From the NCBI GenBank assembly GCA_009780065.1, contig WRAS01000003.1:1-64000 (forward strand): a stretch of DNA of 64,000 nt, read 5' to 3'. The notes beneath the pieces were generated by a model. The model was not told where the DNA came from. It did no database searches and worked only from the letters and a program-made list of their open reading frames with translations. Position numbers and translations under genes: made by a program. Shown here one piece after another: positions 46,750 to 54,614 of this stretch; position 1 is the stretch's first letter, and every line of letters starts with the position of its first letter. The DNA is from Bacillota bacterium (GTDB lineage Bacteria; Bacillota; Clostridia; Christensenellales; UBA1242).

Positions 46750-47355
46750 CTACCTACTCGGCAAGCGTTCATAAACAGATTTCAAATCATTCAATTTTGG
46801 CTGGACGTATACATCCCCATCGTTAGTAAGCACAACCAATGACCCGCGGATTGTACGACCGCTCTGCAAACGTTTTTCGATGTTTTTATGATCTGCGTGA
46901 AATGCAAATGCCTTAATATCGTCTAGGTTAAGTTCCTGTGCTCCGTGCCACCATTGTTCCCAAATATGGTCACCATCAATTTCTTTGGGTTGCAGCCATC
47001 TTGGCGGGTTTCTGGATTCAATTACCTGGATAATATCACCGCGAACTTTTTCATCTTTTATTTTTACAACCTTTCCCAAATTGATTCCATTATACGTCAA
47101 TGTAACAAGATTCCGCGGCATAGTTATAATAAAGAAAATATCAACAGCATGAAGAATCGGGAAAATCATCACCGTCCACCCCGCAAAGAAAACCCAGTAC
47201 AGTACGGTAGAGACCGTTCCGTCCCCCAAAAAGCCAAAGACATAATCTTCGATCCAATCTCGGAAAACAATAAGAATCACATACATCGCAACATAAAGTG
47301 TCAGCGGTAGCACCGTATGCCAAATTCTTTGGCGTATTCCAATAACTTCGTCCAT
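46750..47355 (-). CDS. Membrane protein of unknown function
   Basis: This 201-residue protein has three N-terminal transmembrane segments (about 12-85) and a soluble C-terminal domain. That domain contains VKIKDEKVRGDIIQVIES, DDIKAFAFHADH and GSLVVLTNDGDVYVQP, a beta-rich pattern. No family recognised. The extended -10 TGATATATT lies six bases before the ATG. Confidence 0.7.
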   Translation of the reverse strand: MDEVIGIRQRIWHTVLPLTLYVAMYVILIVFRDWIEDYVFGFLGDGTVSTVLYWVFFAGWTVMIFPILHAVDIFFIITMPRNLVTLTYNGINLGKVVKIKDEKVRGDIIQVIESRNPPRWLQPKEIDGDHIWEQWWHGAQELNLDDIKAFAFHADHKNIEKRLQSGRTIRGSLVVLTNDGDVYVQPKLNDLKSVYERLPSR

Positions 47356-47361
47356 GTGTTC

Positions 47362-47370
47362 AATATATCA
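47362..47370 (-). promoter_or_regulatory. Extended -10 promoter, leaderless
   Basis: TGATATATT, six bases (GAACAC), then ATG at 47355. Confidence 0.65.
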
Positions 47371-47376
47371 CATATT

Positions 47377-47386
47377 TGTTAATAAT
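47377..47386 (+). promoter_or_regulatory. -10 element of the 22-residue peptide gene
   Basis: TGTTAATAAT, six bases (CAAGTT), then ATG at 47393; divergent to the promoter at 47362-47370. Confidence 0.4.
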
Positions 47387-47392
47387 CAAGTT

Positions 47393-47461
47393 ATGCGAAA
47401 ACTTTTTGAACTTATCGTAATTACTGTGTTCATATTTGCTTTGATTGCTTATTTTGGGTAA
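47393..47461 (+). CDS. 22-residue membrane peptide
   Basis: An open frame beginning MRKLFEL encodes a short basic start and one hydrophobic helix ending AYFG. It is followed at once by AATTTTTTT. The promoter-to-ATG layout matches the leaderless genes nearby. Candidates are a small membrane regulator or a type-I toxin-like peptide; the sequence alone cannot decide. Confidence 0.4.
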   Translation: MRKLFELIVITVFIFALIAYFG

Positions 47462-47470
47462 ATTTTTTTA

Positions 47471-48136
47471 TTAATTTTCAGATTTCTCTCGTCCACCCCA
47501 TTTGGTGGTGACTCTTTCCCACTCTGTTATTGCTGCTTTATCTTTTTCTGGGTCAAGTTCTATACCATATCTTGCAAATGCTTCCTTAAAAAGTTCATCA
47601 AGGAAGAAATTCTTTTTATCCCCAAACCCCGAAAATTGAATTTCGCCGCTTTTTAATTGCGCATCTACCTTGATTGCTAAATTCTTTTTTAATTCTGCGT
47701 ATTCAGCCGCAACGGATGGAAATTCTGTTAAATAATCACGTGCCGCCATCGTTCTGTTCCATTTCTCGGTTCCAACCACACAAATATGTGCGTTGACAAA
47801 AGTTTGTTCACCGTCTTGTGCCATCATAAAAATATTGCCTGGTAAGAACTGTTTTTCAATCTTCTCAGTTGTCAATCCATTGATTGTATATCCAGCATCG
47901 GCAGCCGCAATAGCGTTAGCAACCCCCTCCATTTGCTTTGGATCCTTGATCCCAATATAAATGTCAATTATAGGTTTGGCTGCCAATCCTTTTACTGCTG
48001 TACTTCCAACGTGCTCTATTCTCGTTTCGTGTCCAGCCAAAATTTCTTTTAACTCGGCAATAAACGTCTGGGCATCTATTTCCCAATGTGGATCATGTTC
48101 CGCTATTTCGACGGATTTTTTCTTCATTCCTAGCAT
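47471..48136 (-). CDS. GrpB/UPF0157 family protein
   Basis: This 221-residue protein has the nucleotidyltransferase-like GrpB signature. EHVGSTAVKGLAAKPIIDI (about 42-60) provides the GST and the paired acidic residues, and FVNAHIC and WNRTMAARDYL follow. Members are thought to transfer nucleotides or act with CoA enzymes; substrate unknown. A TATAAA hexamer is four bases before the ATG. Confidence 0.9.
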   Translation of the reverse strand: MLGMKKKSVEIAEHDPHWEIDAQTFIAELKEILAGHETRIEHVGSTAVKGLAAKPIIDIYIGIKDPKQMEGVANAIAAADAGYTINGLTTEKIEKQFLPGNIFMMAQDGEQTFVNAHICVVGTEKWNRTMAARDYLTEFPSVAAEYAELKKNLAIKVDAQLKSGEIQFSGFGDKKNFFLDELFKEAFARYGIELDPEKDKAAITEWERVTTKWGGREKSEN

Positions 48137-48199
48137 GAGTTTTATACTTTAACATAATTGAACCAATCTTTGCAATATGCGTGACAAAATTATTACTTG

Positions 48200-48208
48200 T
48201 GCTAAGAT
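48200..48208 (+). promoter_or_regulatory. Extended -10 promoter, leaderless
   Basis: TGCTAAGAT, five bases (GTTTA), then ATG at 48214. GTGACA lies 16 bp upstream of the TG. Confidence 0.65.
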
Positions 48209-48213
48209 GTTTA

Positions 48214-48756
48214 ATGATCTATTTTTTACGACACGGACAAACAGATTGGAATCTGCAACACAAATTACAGGGTTCTGTGGATACCCCGTTGAATGAAACA
48301 GGTATTTCCCAGGCACATAAAGCCAAAGGGGATTTAAAAGATGTTGAATTCGACATGTGTTTCTCCAGTCCTTTGCAACGTGCCAAGAAAACCGCCGAGG
48401 TTATTTTCGGCGACAAAGTTATTACTGACGAAAGAATAATTGAAAGAAACTTTGGCGTAATGGAAGGCGAAGTTTTTCATAATTTTGATGATGTTTGGAA
48501 TTTACCACACAATGTAAAATTTGAAAATGGCGAGAGCGCAAATGATGTCAAAGTACGCGCATTTGATTTTATAGACGAAATGCGGGCGAAATACAAGAAC
48601 AAGACAGTCCTGGTTGTATGTCATGGCGGCATTATGCGCGTCATTCAAAGTTATTTTATAAAAGACTTTGACGGGGATTATACAAACATCCCTGTTCCAA
48701 ATAATTGCGAAGCATTGATTTATGACCTAAGAAAAATATCCGCCTGTGGCGTTTAA
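48214..48756 (+). CDS. Histidine phosphatase family protein (phosphoglycerate-mutase-like)
   Basis: This 180-residue enzyme has the RHG motif FLRHGQTDWN (about 4-13), SSPLQRAKKTA for the second Arg, and VCHGGIMRV for the second His. It is the small, cofactor-independent phosphatase type; small phosphorylated metabolites are typical substrates. The ATG at 48214 follows the promoter by five bases. Upstream in-frame codons lie within the promoter. Confidence 0.9.
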   Translation: MIYFLRHGQTDWNLQHKLQGSVDTPLNETGISQAHKAKGDLKDVEFDMCFSSPLQRAKKTAEVIFGDKVITDERIIERNFGVMEGEVFHNFDDVWNLPHNVKFENGESANDVKVRAFDFIDEMRAKYKNKTVLVVCHGGIMRVIQSYFIKDFDGDYTNIPVPNNCEALIYDLRKISACGV

Positions 48757-48789
48757 CACTAATGAAGAAATATAACTATGCGCGTTAAC

Positions 48790-48893
48790 GCGCATGAGTT
48801 ATCGTTAGATTTTTCGATAATTGGCAAATACATTAATGTCCAAAAAATGCTACTGGGATATATTTTTAACGCGAACTTGTTCGCATTTTTTAT
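48790..48893 (+). repeat. Dispersed palindromic element, copy B
   Basis: Contains ATAATTGGCAAA, the core block at 48831-48850 identical in 20 of 20 bases to copy C, then a GCGAAC/GTTCGC hairpin and ATTTTTTAT. A perfect palindrome (ATGCGCGTT/AACGCGCAT) stands at its left end. The final hairpin may terminate the phosphatase transcript. Confidence 0.75.
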
Positions 48894-48929
48894 GACTTAA
48901 ACGAATAAGATTGCACAAACTATGCCTTA

Positions 48930-49604
48930 GTGAAAAGATTTTTGAATGTTACGTTTTTTGTGTATCTCGCCTGTGTCTTGGCGTTTATTGGTGTTGCGAT
49001 TTATGTGTGGATTACAAAGTCTGGTGATATGCGAACCAAGATGTTATTAATGTTACTCGGTGGGCTTGCATTTTTGCATTTGACAATTATTGTCTCCATA
49101 ATATTTCGGATAAAATTACCCGCATATTTACATATATATATCTTTCTTATGGTGGTTGCCAGTATTATACTTGGCAAGATTTTTAAATTATACGAAAATA
49201 ACGAAATATTTGATAAAGCCCTTCACGGTGCAAGTGGAGCCGTATTAACCATGCTTGGATTTACAATTGGTTTTTTATTGGCAGGCAACAAGTTTCGCAC
49301 GTTCCCCCTTTTGTTTATAACTATATTTGCTTTTTGTTTTTCGTTATCATTGGCACTGGTTTGGGAGGTCTTTGAATTTTCCGTAGATTCGTTGGTCAGT
49401 GGTCAAAATATGCAACGTTGGGCGGATCGCAACACAAATTCCGCCCCATACGAAAGCGGTCTGGTAGACACAATGTGGGATTCCATTTCGCATATATTAG
49501 GTGCTATTTTGATTACAATTGCGGGGTTCTTTTATTTTAAAAAACATCCAGACGCGGAATGGCATTTAATTGAAAAGAAGCCCCGAAAGGCTTCTGAAGA
49601 TTAA
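48930..49604 (+). CDS. Multi-pass membrane protein, DUF2238/YjdF-like
   Basis: This 224-residue protein has six hydrophobic segments. FDKALHGASGAVLTMLG, WEVFEF and GLVDTMWDSISHILGAI supply the Asp/His/Glu residues seen in the YjdF (DUF2238) family, whose function is unknown. The start is GTG without a ribosome-binding site. Its last bases overlap the end of the convergent gene by 4. Confidence 0.7.
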   Translation: MKRFLNVTFFVYLACVLAFIGVAIYVWITKSGDMRTKMLLMLLGGLAFLHLTIIVSIIFRIKLPAYLHIYIFLMVVASIILGKIFKLYENNEIFDKALHGASGAVLTMLGFTIGFLLAGNKFRTFPLLFITIFAFCFSLSLALVWEVFEFSVDSLVSGQNMQRWADRNTNSAPYESGLVDTMWDSISHILGAILITIAGFFYFKKHPDAEWHLIEKKPRKASED

Positions 49605-50209
49605 ATATTCGCGGTTGGTGGAATCAACCTTAAAATAGTACTGGAATAATCATCAAACAACACATCCACGAACATGCCCACGCGCGGGATATTTGGGTCG
49701 ATAACAGTTTGCTGGTTTGGTTGTAAATTTTTCGGACCCACACGGTCTATTATTCTGGCGGAACGCGTTACCAATTGTCCATCCATATCCTCGAACGTAT
49801 ATGTGACGTTATAATACCAACCGGTTTCCTCGACCAGACTTTGACGTGTCTGCCACCATCTACGGTTTGCACCGAATAGAATAAACTCGTGCCTGAATCT
49901 TTTTACCGTGCCTCGTGTTACCATGCCATTTTGTCTAAGGCGGCCTAAGCGGTATTCAAAATATGCCGCACGTGAAAGACGCATTGCACCAATAAAAGTA
50001 AAAATAAACCCAAATGCAAGCAATATCAACGGAAGGTAAATTTCCAACCATGGGTTTTGACTATCACCAAAGAAATTCGCCCAAACAAAAATGCCAAGCG
50101 AAAATGCCAAAATGACCGCGCCCACCATCGTAAATCGAAAACCCGCACGTCTTACCATGCCATAATTTTCAATTGATGCACCATGTTGTGCAGGATTAAA
50201 TGGTACCAT
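49601..50209 (-). CDS. Membrane protein, DUF3592-like
   Basis: This 202-residue protein has two transmembrane segments (about 25-80) and a soluble beta-rich domain with RGTVKRFRHE, YYNVTYTFEDMDGQ and VGMFVDVLFDDYSS. It resembles DUF3592 proteins, of unknown role. GGGGG lies eight bases before the ATG, inside a seven-codon frame that starts at 50236. Confidence 0.7.
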   Translation of the reverse strand: MVPFNPAQHGASIENYGMVRRAGFRFTMVGAVILAFSLGIFVWANFFGDSQNPWLEIYLPLILLAFGFIFTFIGAMRLSRAAYFEYRLGRLRQNGMVTRGTVKRFRHEFILFGANRRWWQTRQSLVEETGWYYNVTYTFEDMDGQLVTRSARIIDRVGPKNLQPNQQTVIDPNIPRVGMFVDVLFDDYSSTILRLIPPTANI

Positions 50210-50212
50210 CCT

Positions 50213-50236
50213 TTATTTCCCCCTTAATTTTTCCAT
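50213..50236 (-). CDS. Possible seven-codon leader peptide
   Basis: ATG four bases after TATAAT opens MEKLRGK and stops four bases before the next gene's ATG, covering that gene's binding site. Translation of this leaderless frame could couple to the downstream gene. Confidence 0.25.
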   Translation of the reverse strand: MEKLRGK

Positions 50237-50240
50237 TAAT

Positions 50241-50270
50241 ATTATACTAAAAAATGGGGTCAAAAGTCAA
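50241..50270 (-). promoter_or_regulatory. Promoter of the DUF3592-like gene
   Basis: TTGACT and TATAAT are 18 bp apart. Confidence 0.65.
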
Positions 50271-50284
50271 TATACACCGGACAA

Positions 50285-51604
50285 TTACTTGATTAATTTC
50301 ATCCCGCCGAGGTATTTTTGTAGTGCCGATGGTACATTTACAGTGCCGTCGGCATTTTGGAATTGTTCGACGATTGCGGGGAGAAGACGACTGGTTGCTA
50401 GGCCGCTGGCGTTTAGGGTGTGTACAAACGGTGTTGTTTTAACAATCTTGCATCCATCGCCGTCACATACGTGATCCATCAATTTTGTTTTGATGTTTGC
50501 ACGGCGTGCCTGGAAATCTGTTGCGTTTGAAATAGAACTGCATTCCTTGTAGCCGTTCATGCTTGGGATCCAAAGTTCCACATCGTATGTTTTTGCCATA
50601 CCGCTGGAACAATCTTTTGCCGCCAATGCCATGGTTTGATAATGTAGCCCAAGACCCTCAACCAGTTTTTCCGCATTAGAAACAAGTTCGTTAAATAATA
50701 TGGCACTTTCGTCTGAGCGACAGAATATAAACATTTCAATTTTGTTAAATTGGTGACCGCGAATCATTCCGCGTTCACTGGAACCGTAGCCGCCCGCCTC
50801 CTTCCTGTAACAGGGGCTGTATGCAAAATATTTAATTGGTAATTTATCTGCGTCTATTGTTTCGTTACGGAACATGTTTATTAGTGCGGTTTCACTGGTG
50901 GGTAGTAAAAATCGGCTTTGTTTGTGATCTTTGTGGTAATTCGTAAAAAATACGTCGTCGTCGAATTTTGGGAATTGACCTGCAGCATAACCGCTTTCGT
51001 AATTTAATAAATGCGGAGGCATGATAAATTCGTAACCATTTGCAATGTGAAAATCAACAAAGTAATTCAGCAGTGCCCATTCCAAACGCGCACCCATTCC
51101 CGTGTACACCCATGTGCCGCTGCCAGACATTTTTGCACCACGTTCATAATCAATTAACCCAAGTTTCGTGCAAAGTTCAATATGATCTTTTGGTGTGAAG
51201 GTGAACTCGGGCTTTGTGCCGAATGTTTTTACCGCGCGGTTTGATTCTTTGCCGCCTGGGATGACCTCGGGTGATGGAATGTTTGGTAATGCGGATAAGA
51301 TCGTAAAAATACGATCTTCCAATTTATTAATTTTTTTGTCTGTTTTGGCGATTTTTTCACCAACTTTTACCATCAAGTTGATGATTGCCTCGACTTGTAT
51401 TTCGGCTGCTTTTGCAGATTTAAGTTGCGCAATTTCCATGCTGCGTTTATTACGCATTGCGCGCAAGTCTTCGTTCTGTCTTTGTAGTTTACGTTTGTCA
51501 AAATCAAGTTTTAATAATTCCTCGAAACAGACTGTGTCCATACGTTTAAAAAGTTGCTCTTTCACCCATTCTGGGTTTTCGCGGATTAAATTTATGTCTA
51601 TCAT
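50285..51604 (-). CDS. serS: Seryl-tRNA synthetase
   Basis: This 439-residue class-II synthetase charges tRNA-Ser. The N-terminal coiled-coil arm spans about 25-105. Motif 2 reads YRKEAGGYGSSERGMIRGHQFNKIEMF and motif 3 contains LNASGLATSRLLPAIVEQFQ. AAAGGAG precedes the ATG. It is third in an operon behind the membrane-anchored GIY-YIG gene, 14 bases downstream of it. Confidence 0.96.
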   Translation of the reverse strand: MIDINLIRENPEWVKEQLFKRMDTVCFEELLKLDFDKRKLQRQNEDLRAMRNKRSMEIAQLKSAKAAEIQVEAIINLMVKVGEKIAKTDKKINKLEDRIFTILSALPNIPSPEVIPGGKESNRAVKTFGTKPEFTFTPKDHIELCTKLGLIDYERGAKMSGSGTWVYTGMGARLEWALLNYFVDFHIANGYEFIMPPHLLNYESGYAAGQFPKFDDDVFFTNYHKDHKQSRFLLPTSETALINMFRNETIDADKLPIKYFAYSPCYRKEAGGYGSSERGMIRGHQFNKIEMFIFCRSDESAILFNELVSNAEKLVEGLGLHYQTMALAAKDCSSGMAKTYDVELWIPSMNGYKECSSISNATDFQARRANIKTKLMDHVCDGDGCKIVKTTPFVHTLNASGLATSRLLPAIVEQFQNADGTVNVPSALQKYLGGMKLIK

Positions 51605-51618
51605 TTTTTATTCTCCTT

Positions 51619-52209
51619 TTACATTATTCCCGTGTTTTTGTTGTAACCGTCTTTGTCTGAATTAAAAATTTCAATTCCAGTTTTTTCAATATGGTCAAGA
51701 CGGTAATCCGAATCCAATTCATTTGCAGTCAGGGTCTTTACCGTTATATTGTCTCCCGACAGAAAGTCCATTGCGATGCCTTCGATTTTAAAGTGGTCGC
51801 GGATTCGTTTGTATAATTGCTTTGCCTGACCCACGTAGTATTTGTCTTTGGTTTGGTTGTATAGGATATAAATCCCTACACCGCCCTTGTCTGCGCTGTC
51901 TAGTATTGACCGTAATGGTTTCCATTCGCGGGCGTCAATTTTCGATTTTAGCCTGTCTTTGATTTGTTCACGCGATTGTTTGAATTTTTCGGTTTTTTCT
52001 TTTAACTCGGCTTTTTTAAGTTCTTTTTGGCGTTGCTCTTGCTGCTGTTGTTCTTTTTGTATTTTTACATAGTTTACCAGTTCCTGGACATCGTCTGCCT
52101 TCAATTCAACAGTTTTGTCTGGTGCAGGTTTTTTCTTTCGTTTTAGTGCGTAAACAACCGCGATTATCAAAATAAGACATATGATGATCCCCGCAATTAT
52201 AAATTCCAT
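51619..52209 (-). CDS. Membrane-anchored GIY-YIG nuclease-domain protein
   Basis: This 196-residue protein has one N-terminal transmembrane helix (about 4-22). A Lys/Glu/Gln-rich coiled coil follows to about 95, then a GIY-YIG domain: GIYILYN and YYVGQAKQLYKRIRDHF carry the two Tyr and the Arg. The distal Glu is plausibly in LDHIEKTGIEIF. GIY-YIG domains cut DNA or RNA; a membrane-tethered form beside serS is unusual. AAAGGAAG precedes the ATG. Confidence 0.8.
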   Translation of the reverse strand: MEFIIAGIIICLILIIAVVYALKRKKKPAPDKTVELKADDVQELVNYVKIQKEQQQQEQRQKELKKAELKEKTEKFKQSREQIKDRLKSKIDAREWKPLRSILDSADKGGVGIYILYNQTKDKYYVGQAKQLYKRIRDHFKIEGIAMDFLSGDNITVKTLTANELDSDYRLDHIEKTGIEIFNSDKDGYNKNTGIM

Positions 52210-52236
52210 TTGTGCTTCCTTTTTCAGTAGTTAGAA

Positions 52237-52827
52237 TTATTGAAGTTCTTTTATTCGTTGTACAAGTAAATTTTTGTTTGGACCCTTTATTTTTAATGCG
52301 TATTCCAATAACAGCATTGTTTGACGGCGATTTAGTGTTGGTACTTTTGTGCCTGCTTTTTGGCATTGTTGATTAAAGACCTCGTCCACTATGATTTTCA
52401 TGCGATCGCCAAATTCCATGTTTTTGTTTTTATTGGTTGCGATGTGTTTTAATATTTCGTCGGCTTTTTCAATTTTGGATGCCAAAATAATTTGAACAAG
52501 GAACGAAAGGTTTGCACCAGTACCTGCGGTTGCCGCATTACCATAGATTAATTTAAGCAACGGTGCATTGTCTGTGATTAATTGTTTAAGTTTGGTGTCG
52601 CTGACACCGGAGAGACCTGCAAAAACACGACCCTCGAGGTTATAACTGGTCTCCTGTTTGGACAAAAGGTCTTCGTACTTGCCCATTATAAATTCCCACA
52701 TGTCGACTGCGGTTTGAAAGTCTACACCCGCCAAAGATATGATTAATTCGATCATTTTTTCGCTGGTTGGATCGGTTCGTCCGATTTCAAGGATAAGGTT
52801 GTATTTCTTTATTTCTTTGCTTGTCAT
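52237..52827 (-). CDS. Hypothetical helical protein
   Basis: This protein of about 196 residues is all-helical, starting MTSKEIKKYNLILE, with repeat-like helical hairpins. No family recognised. It heads the operon with the GIY-YIG gene and serS. The ATG at 52827 lies 7 bases after the extended -10 TGGTATAAT; a TTG two codons earlier would begin inside that gap. Confidence 0.65.
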   Translation of the reverse strand: MTSKEIKKYNLILEIGRTDPTSEKMIELIISLAGVDFQTAVDMWEFIMGKYEDLLSKQETSYNLEGRVFAGLSGVSDTKLKQLITDNAPLLKLIYGNAATAGTGANLSFLVQIILASKIEKADEILKHIATNKNKNMEFGDRMKIIVDEVFNQQCQKAGTKVPTLNRRQTMLLLEYALKIKGPNKNLLVQRIKELQ

Positions 52828-52834
52828 AATCAAA

Positions 52835-52843
52835 ATTATACCA
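52835..52843 (-). promoter_or_regulatory. Extended -10 promoter, leaderless
   Basis: TGGTATAAT, seven bases, then ATG at 52827. Confidence 0.7.
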
Positions 52844-52895
52844 TGAAAGTTACTTGAATTACAACTGGATTATAGGAATTTTGATCAAAATTTTG

Positions 52896-53153
52896 TTATT
52901 CTCTGCCGTCTATTTCATCTACCAAGGTATTGTATCCATCCACAAATCCCTGCTGCAGATATGACATTTCCGCATTCTTTTCCATGCCTTCTTTTTTAAT
53001 AATATCCATTTCAAAAAGAGCCATTGAACGCCGTTCATCACCCTTCATATCTTTTGTAATCTTCAAAGTATGACCAACATTCCAACCCCAAATATAATCA
53101 GGATGCATTGAACGAACACCTTTTGTGTATTCGCGCGGTTTTTCTTCACTCAT
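52896..53153 (-). CDS. Small hypothetical protein
   Basis: This 85-residue acidic, helical protein contains HPDYIWGWNVGHTLKI. No family recognised. It overlaps the end of the MFS gene by 4 bases (ATGA) and has GGAG upstream, so it is translationally coupled to the transporter and may act with it. Confidence 0.65.
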   Translation of the reverse strand: MSEEKPREYTKGVRSMHPDYIWGWNVGHTLKITKDMKGDERRSMALFEMDIIKKEGMEKNAEMSYLQQGFVDGYNTLVDEIDGRE

Positions 53154-54535
53154 ATAATTTTCTCCTGTTCTGTGTTTTGTTCTTCGCCTGTTGCAATTAC
53201 ATCTTCAATCGGTGTTGATTGTTGTAATTCTTTGGCTCGTGATTCGTTTGTTTTGAAAAAGAAACACAAAATAAACGCAATTGACATGAATATTATCGCG
53301 TATGGGAAGAACGTCCATCTCCATCCCACCCAATCCAGAACAAATCCGGAAATCACACTAGACAACGCCTGCGCGGATTGAGACGCCACGTAATAAATTC
53401 CAATAATTTTGCCGACATTCTTTGGCGACGCCATCTCCACCAACATTGGGAATGTACACACGTTAACAATTGCCCAACCCACACCGCTGATTGCAAAAAT
53501 TGCCAACATCAATATACCAAATGAATCAATAAACATTGCCGCGGTCAGCGACACAATAATTATACCAAGACCAATCAATACTGTCTTTTTTCGCCCAATT
53601 TTTTTTGTAAGACGAATAGACGGCAAGAAAGCAATTAATGACGCAACCGCCAATAACGCAGGTGCCATAGACACACCATAATCCACACCATTACCAAGAA
53701 CATTTATACCATATCGTGACCAGTTCGTTTGCAATGAATTAAACGCAAACCAACACATAAATATCGCAGCCATTAAAATCCACATGTTCTTTTTGTCACG
53801 CTTTGATAATGGCTTTCCCTCTTCCACTTTTTCAATGGTTTCGGAATATTCCTCGCCCATTTTCATTTCTTCTGCCATTTCTTCGACAACTTTGTTTTCT
53901 TTGAATCTAAAGAATAATATCAATAAAATACCCAACATTACAACCGCGGTTAAAATAAACGGGATTATAGACAATGGCTGGCTATATGCAAGGTAGTCTG
54001 GGTGAGACGAAAACCGGAATGCAGGCACGAACGCCAATACCGCACCCAGTATCGCACCAATATACCCAACAAAGTTAATAATTGCATTGGCTTTTGCACG
54101 TAACGGCTTTGGGGTTATGTCCGGCATAATTGCAACCGCGGGACTTCGCCATGCCACCATTGCCAACTTCATCAGCGCAACGATAATTACAAACCATATA
54201 AAACTGTTAAACAGAAACATCACCGCAATTAATGGGAACAAAAGCAAACTGACCAATCCACCAAAGAATATCCATGGCATACGTCTGCCGAAGCGGCTCT
54301 TGGTTCGGTCTGACAGCCAACCAAACACAGCAACCAAGAATATCGCAAATATGTTATCAATCGCCATTATAGTGTTGACAATCCAACTGACGCTGGCATC
54401 TTCACCCAGACGGTTTAGCAGCATCCACTCCATATATAATGGGGCGTAGTGCATGTAGACCTGCCATAACATCAACACCGCGAAAAAGGCAAATCCAATA
54501 AAGTACGTTCGTCGAACGTTTAATTTTAATTGCAT
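53150..54535 (-). CDS. MFS transporter, sugar/cation-symporter-like
   Basis: This 461-residue protein has twelve hydrophobic segments. The loop-2 motif GWLSDRTKSRFGRRMPWI and its later counterpart RLTKKIGRKKT mark the major facilitator superfamily. The first motif resembles the sucrose/disaccharide group (SLC45-like), though the cargo is unknown. A charged loop (EEMAEEMKMGEEY) separates the halves. The ATG is 6 bases after TATAAT. An inverted repeat lies in the promoter spacer. Confidence 0.9.
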   Translation of the reverse strand: MQLKLNVRRTYFIGFAFFAVLMLWQVYMHYAPLYMEWMLLNRLGEDASVSWIVNTIMAIDNIFAIFLVAVFGWLSDRTKSRFGRRMPWIFFGGLVSLLLFPLIAVMFLFNSFIWFVIIVALMKLAMVAWRSPAVAIMPDITPKPLRAKANAIINFVGYIGAILGAVLAFVPAFRFSSHPDYLAYSQPLSIIPFILTAVVMLGILLILFFRFKENKVVEEMAEEMKMGEEYSETIEKVEEGKPLSKRDKKNMWILMAAIFMCWFAFNSLQTNWSRYGINVLGNGVDYGVSMAPALLAVASLIAFLPSIRLTKKIGRKKTVLIGLGIIIVSLTAAMFIDSFGILMLAIFAISGVGWAIVNVCTFPMLVEMASPKNVGKIIGIYYVASQSAQALSSVISGFVLDWVGWRWTFFPYAIIFMSIAFILCFFFKTNESRAKELQQSTPIEDVIATGEEQNTEQEKII

Positions 54536-54541
54536 GGTTTA

Positions 54542-54570
54542 ATTATAACCCGTGCAACGAAGTTGCACAA
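54542..54570 (-). promoter_or_regulatory. Promoter of the MFS gene with inverted repeat
   Basis: TTGTGC and TATAAT are 17 bp apart. GTGCAAC-TTC-GTTGCAC (54552-54568) overlaps the -35 and spacer, as an operator would. The ATG follows the hexamer by 6 bases. Confidence 0.55.
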
Positions 54571-54614
54571 ATATATTTTTCACTAATATCTACTAGAGTA
54601 ACGCCAAAATATTC

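Noticed and set aside
48778..48795. Perfect palindrome ATGCGCGTTAACGCGCAT as a stand-alone operator
   Set aside because: It sits at the left end of repeat copy B, where other copies also have a GC-rich hairpin.
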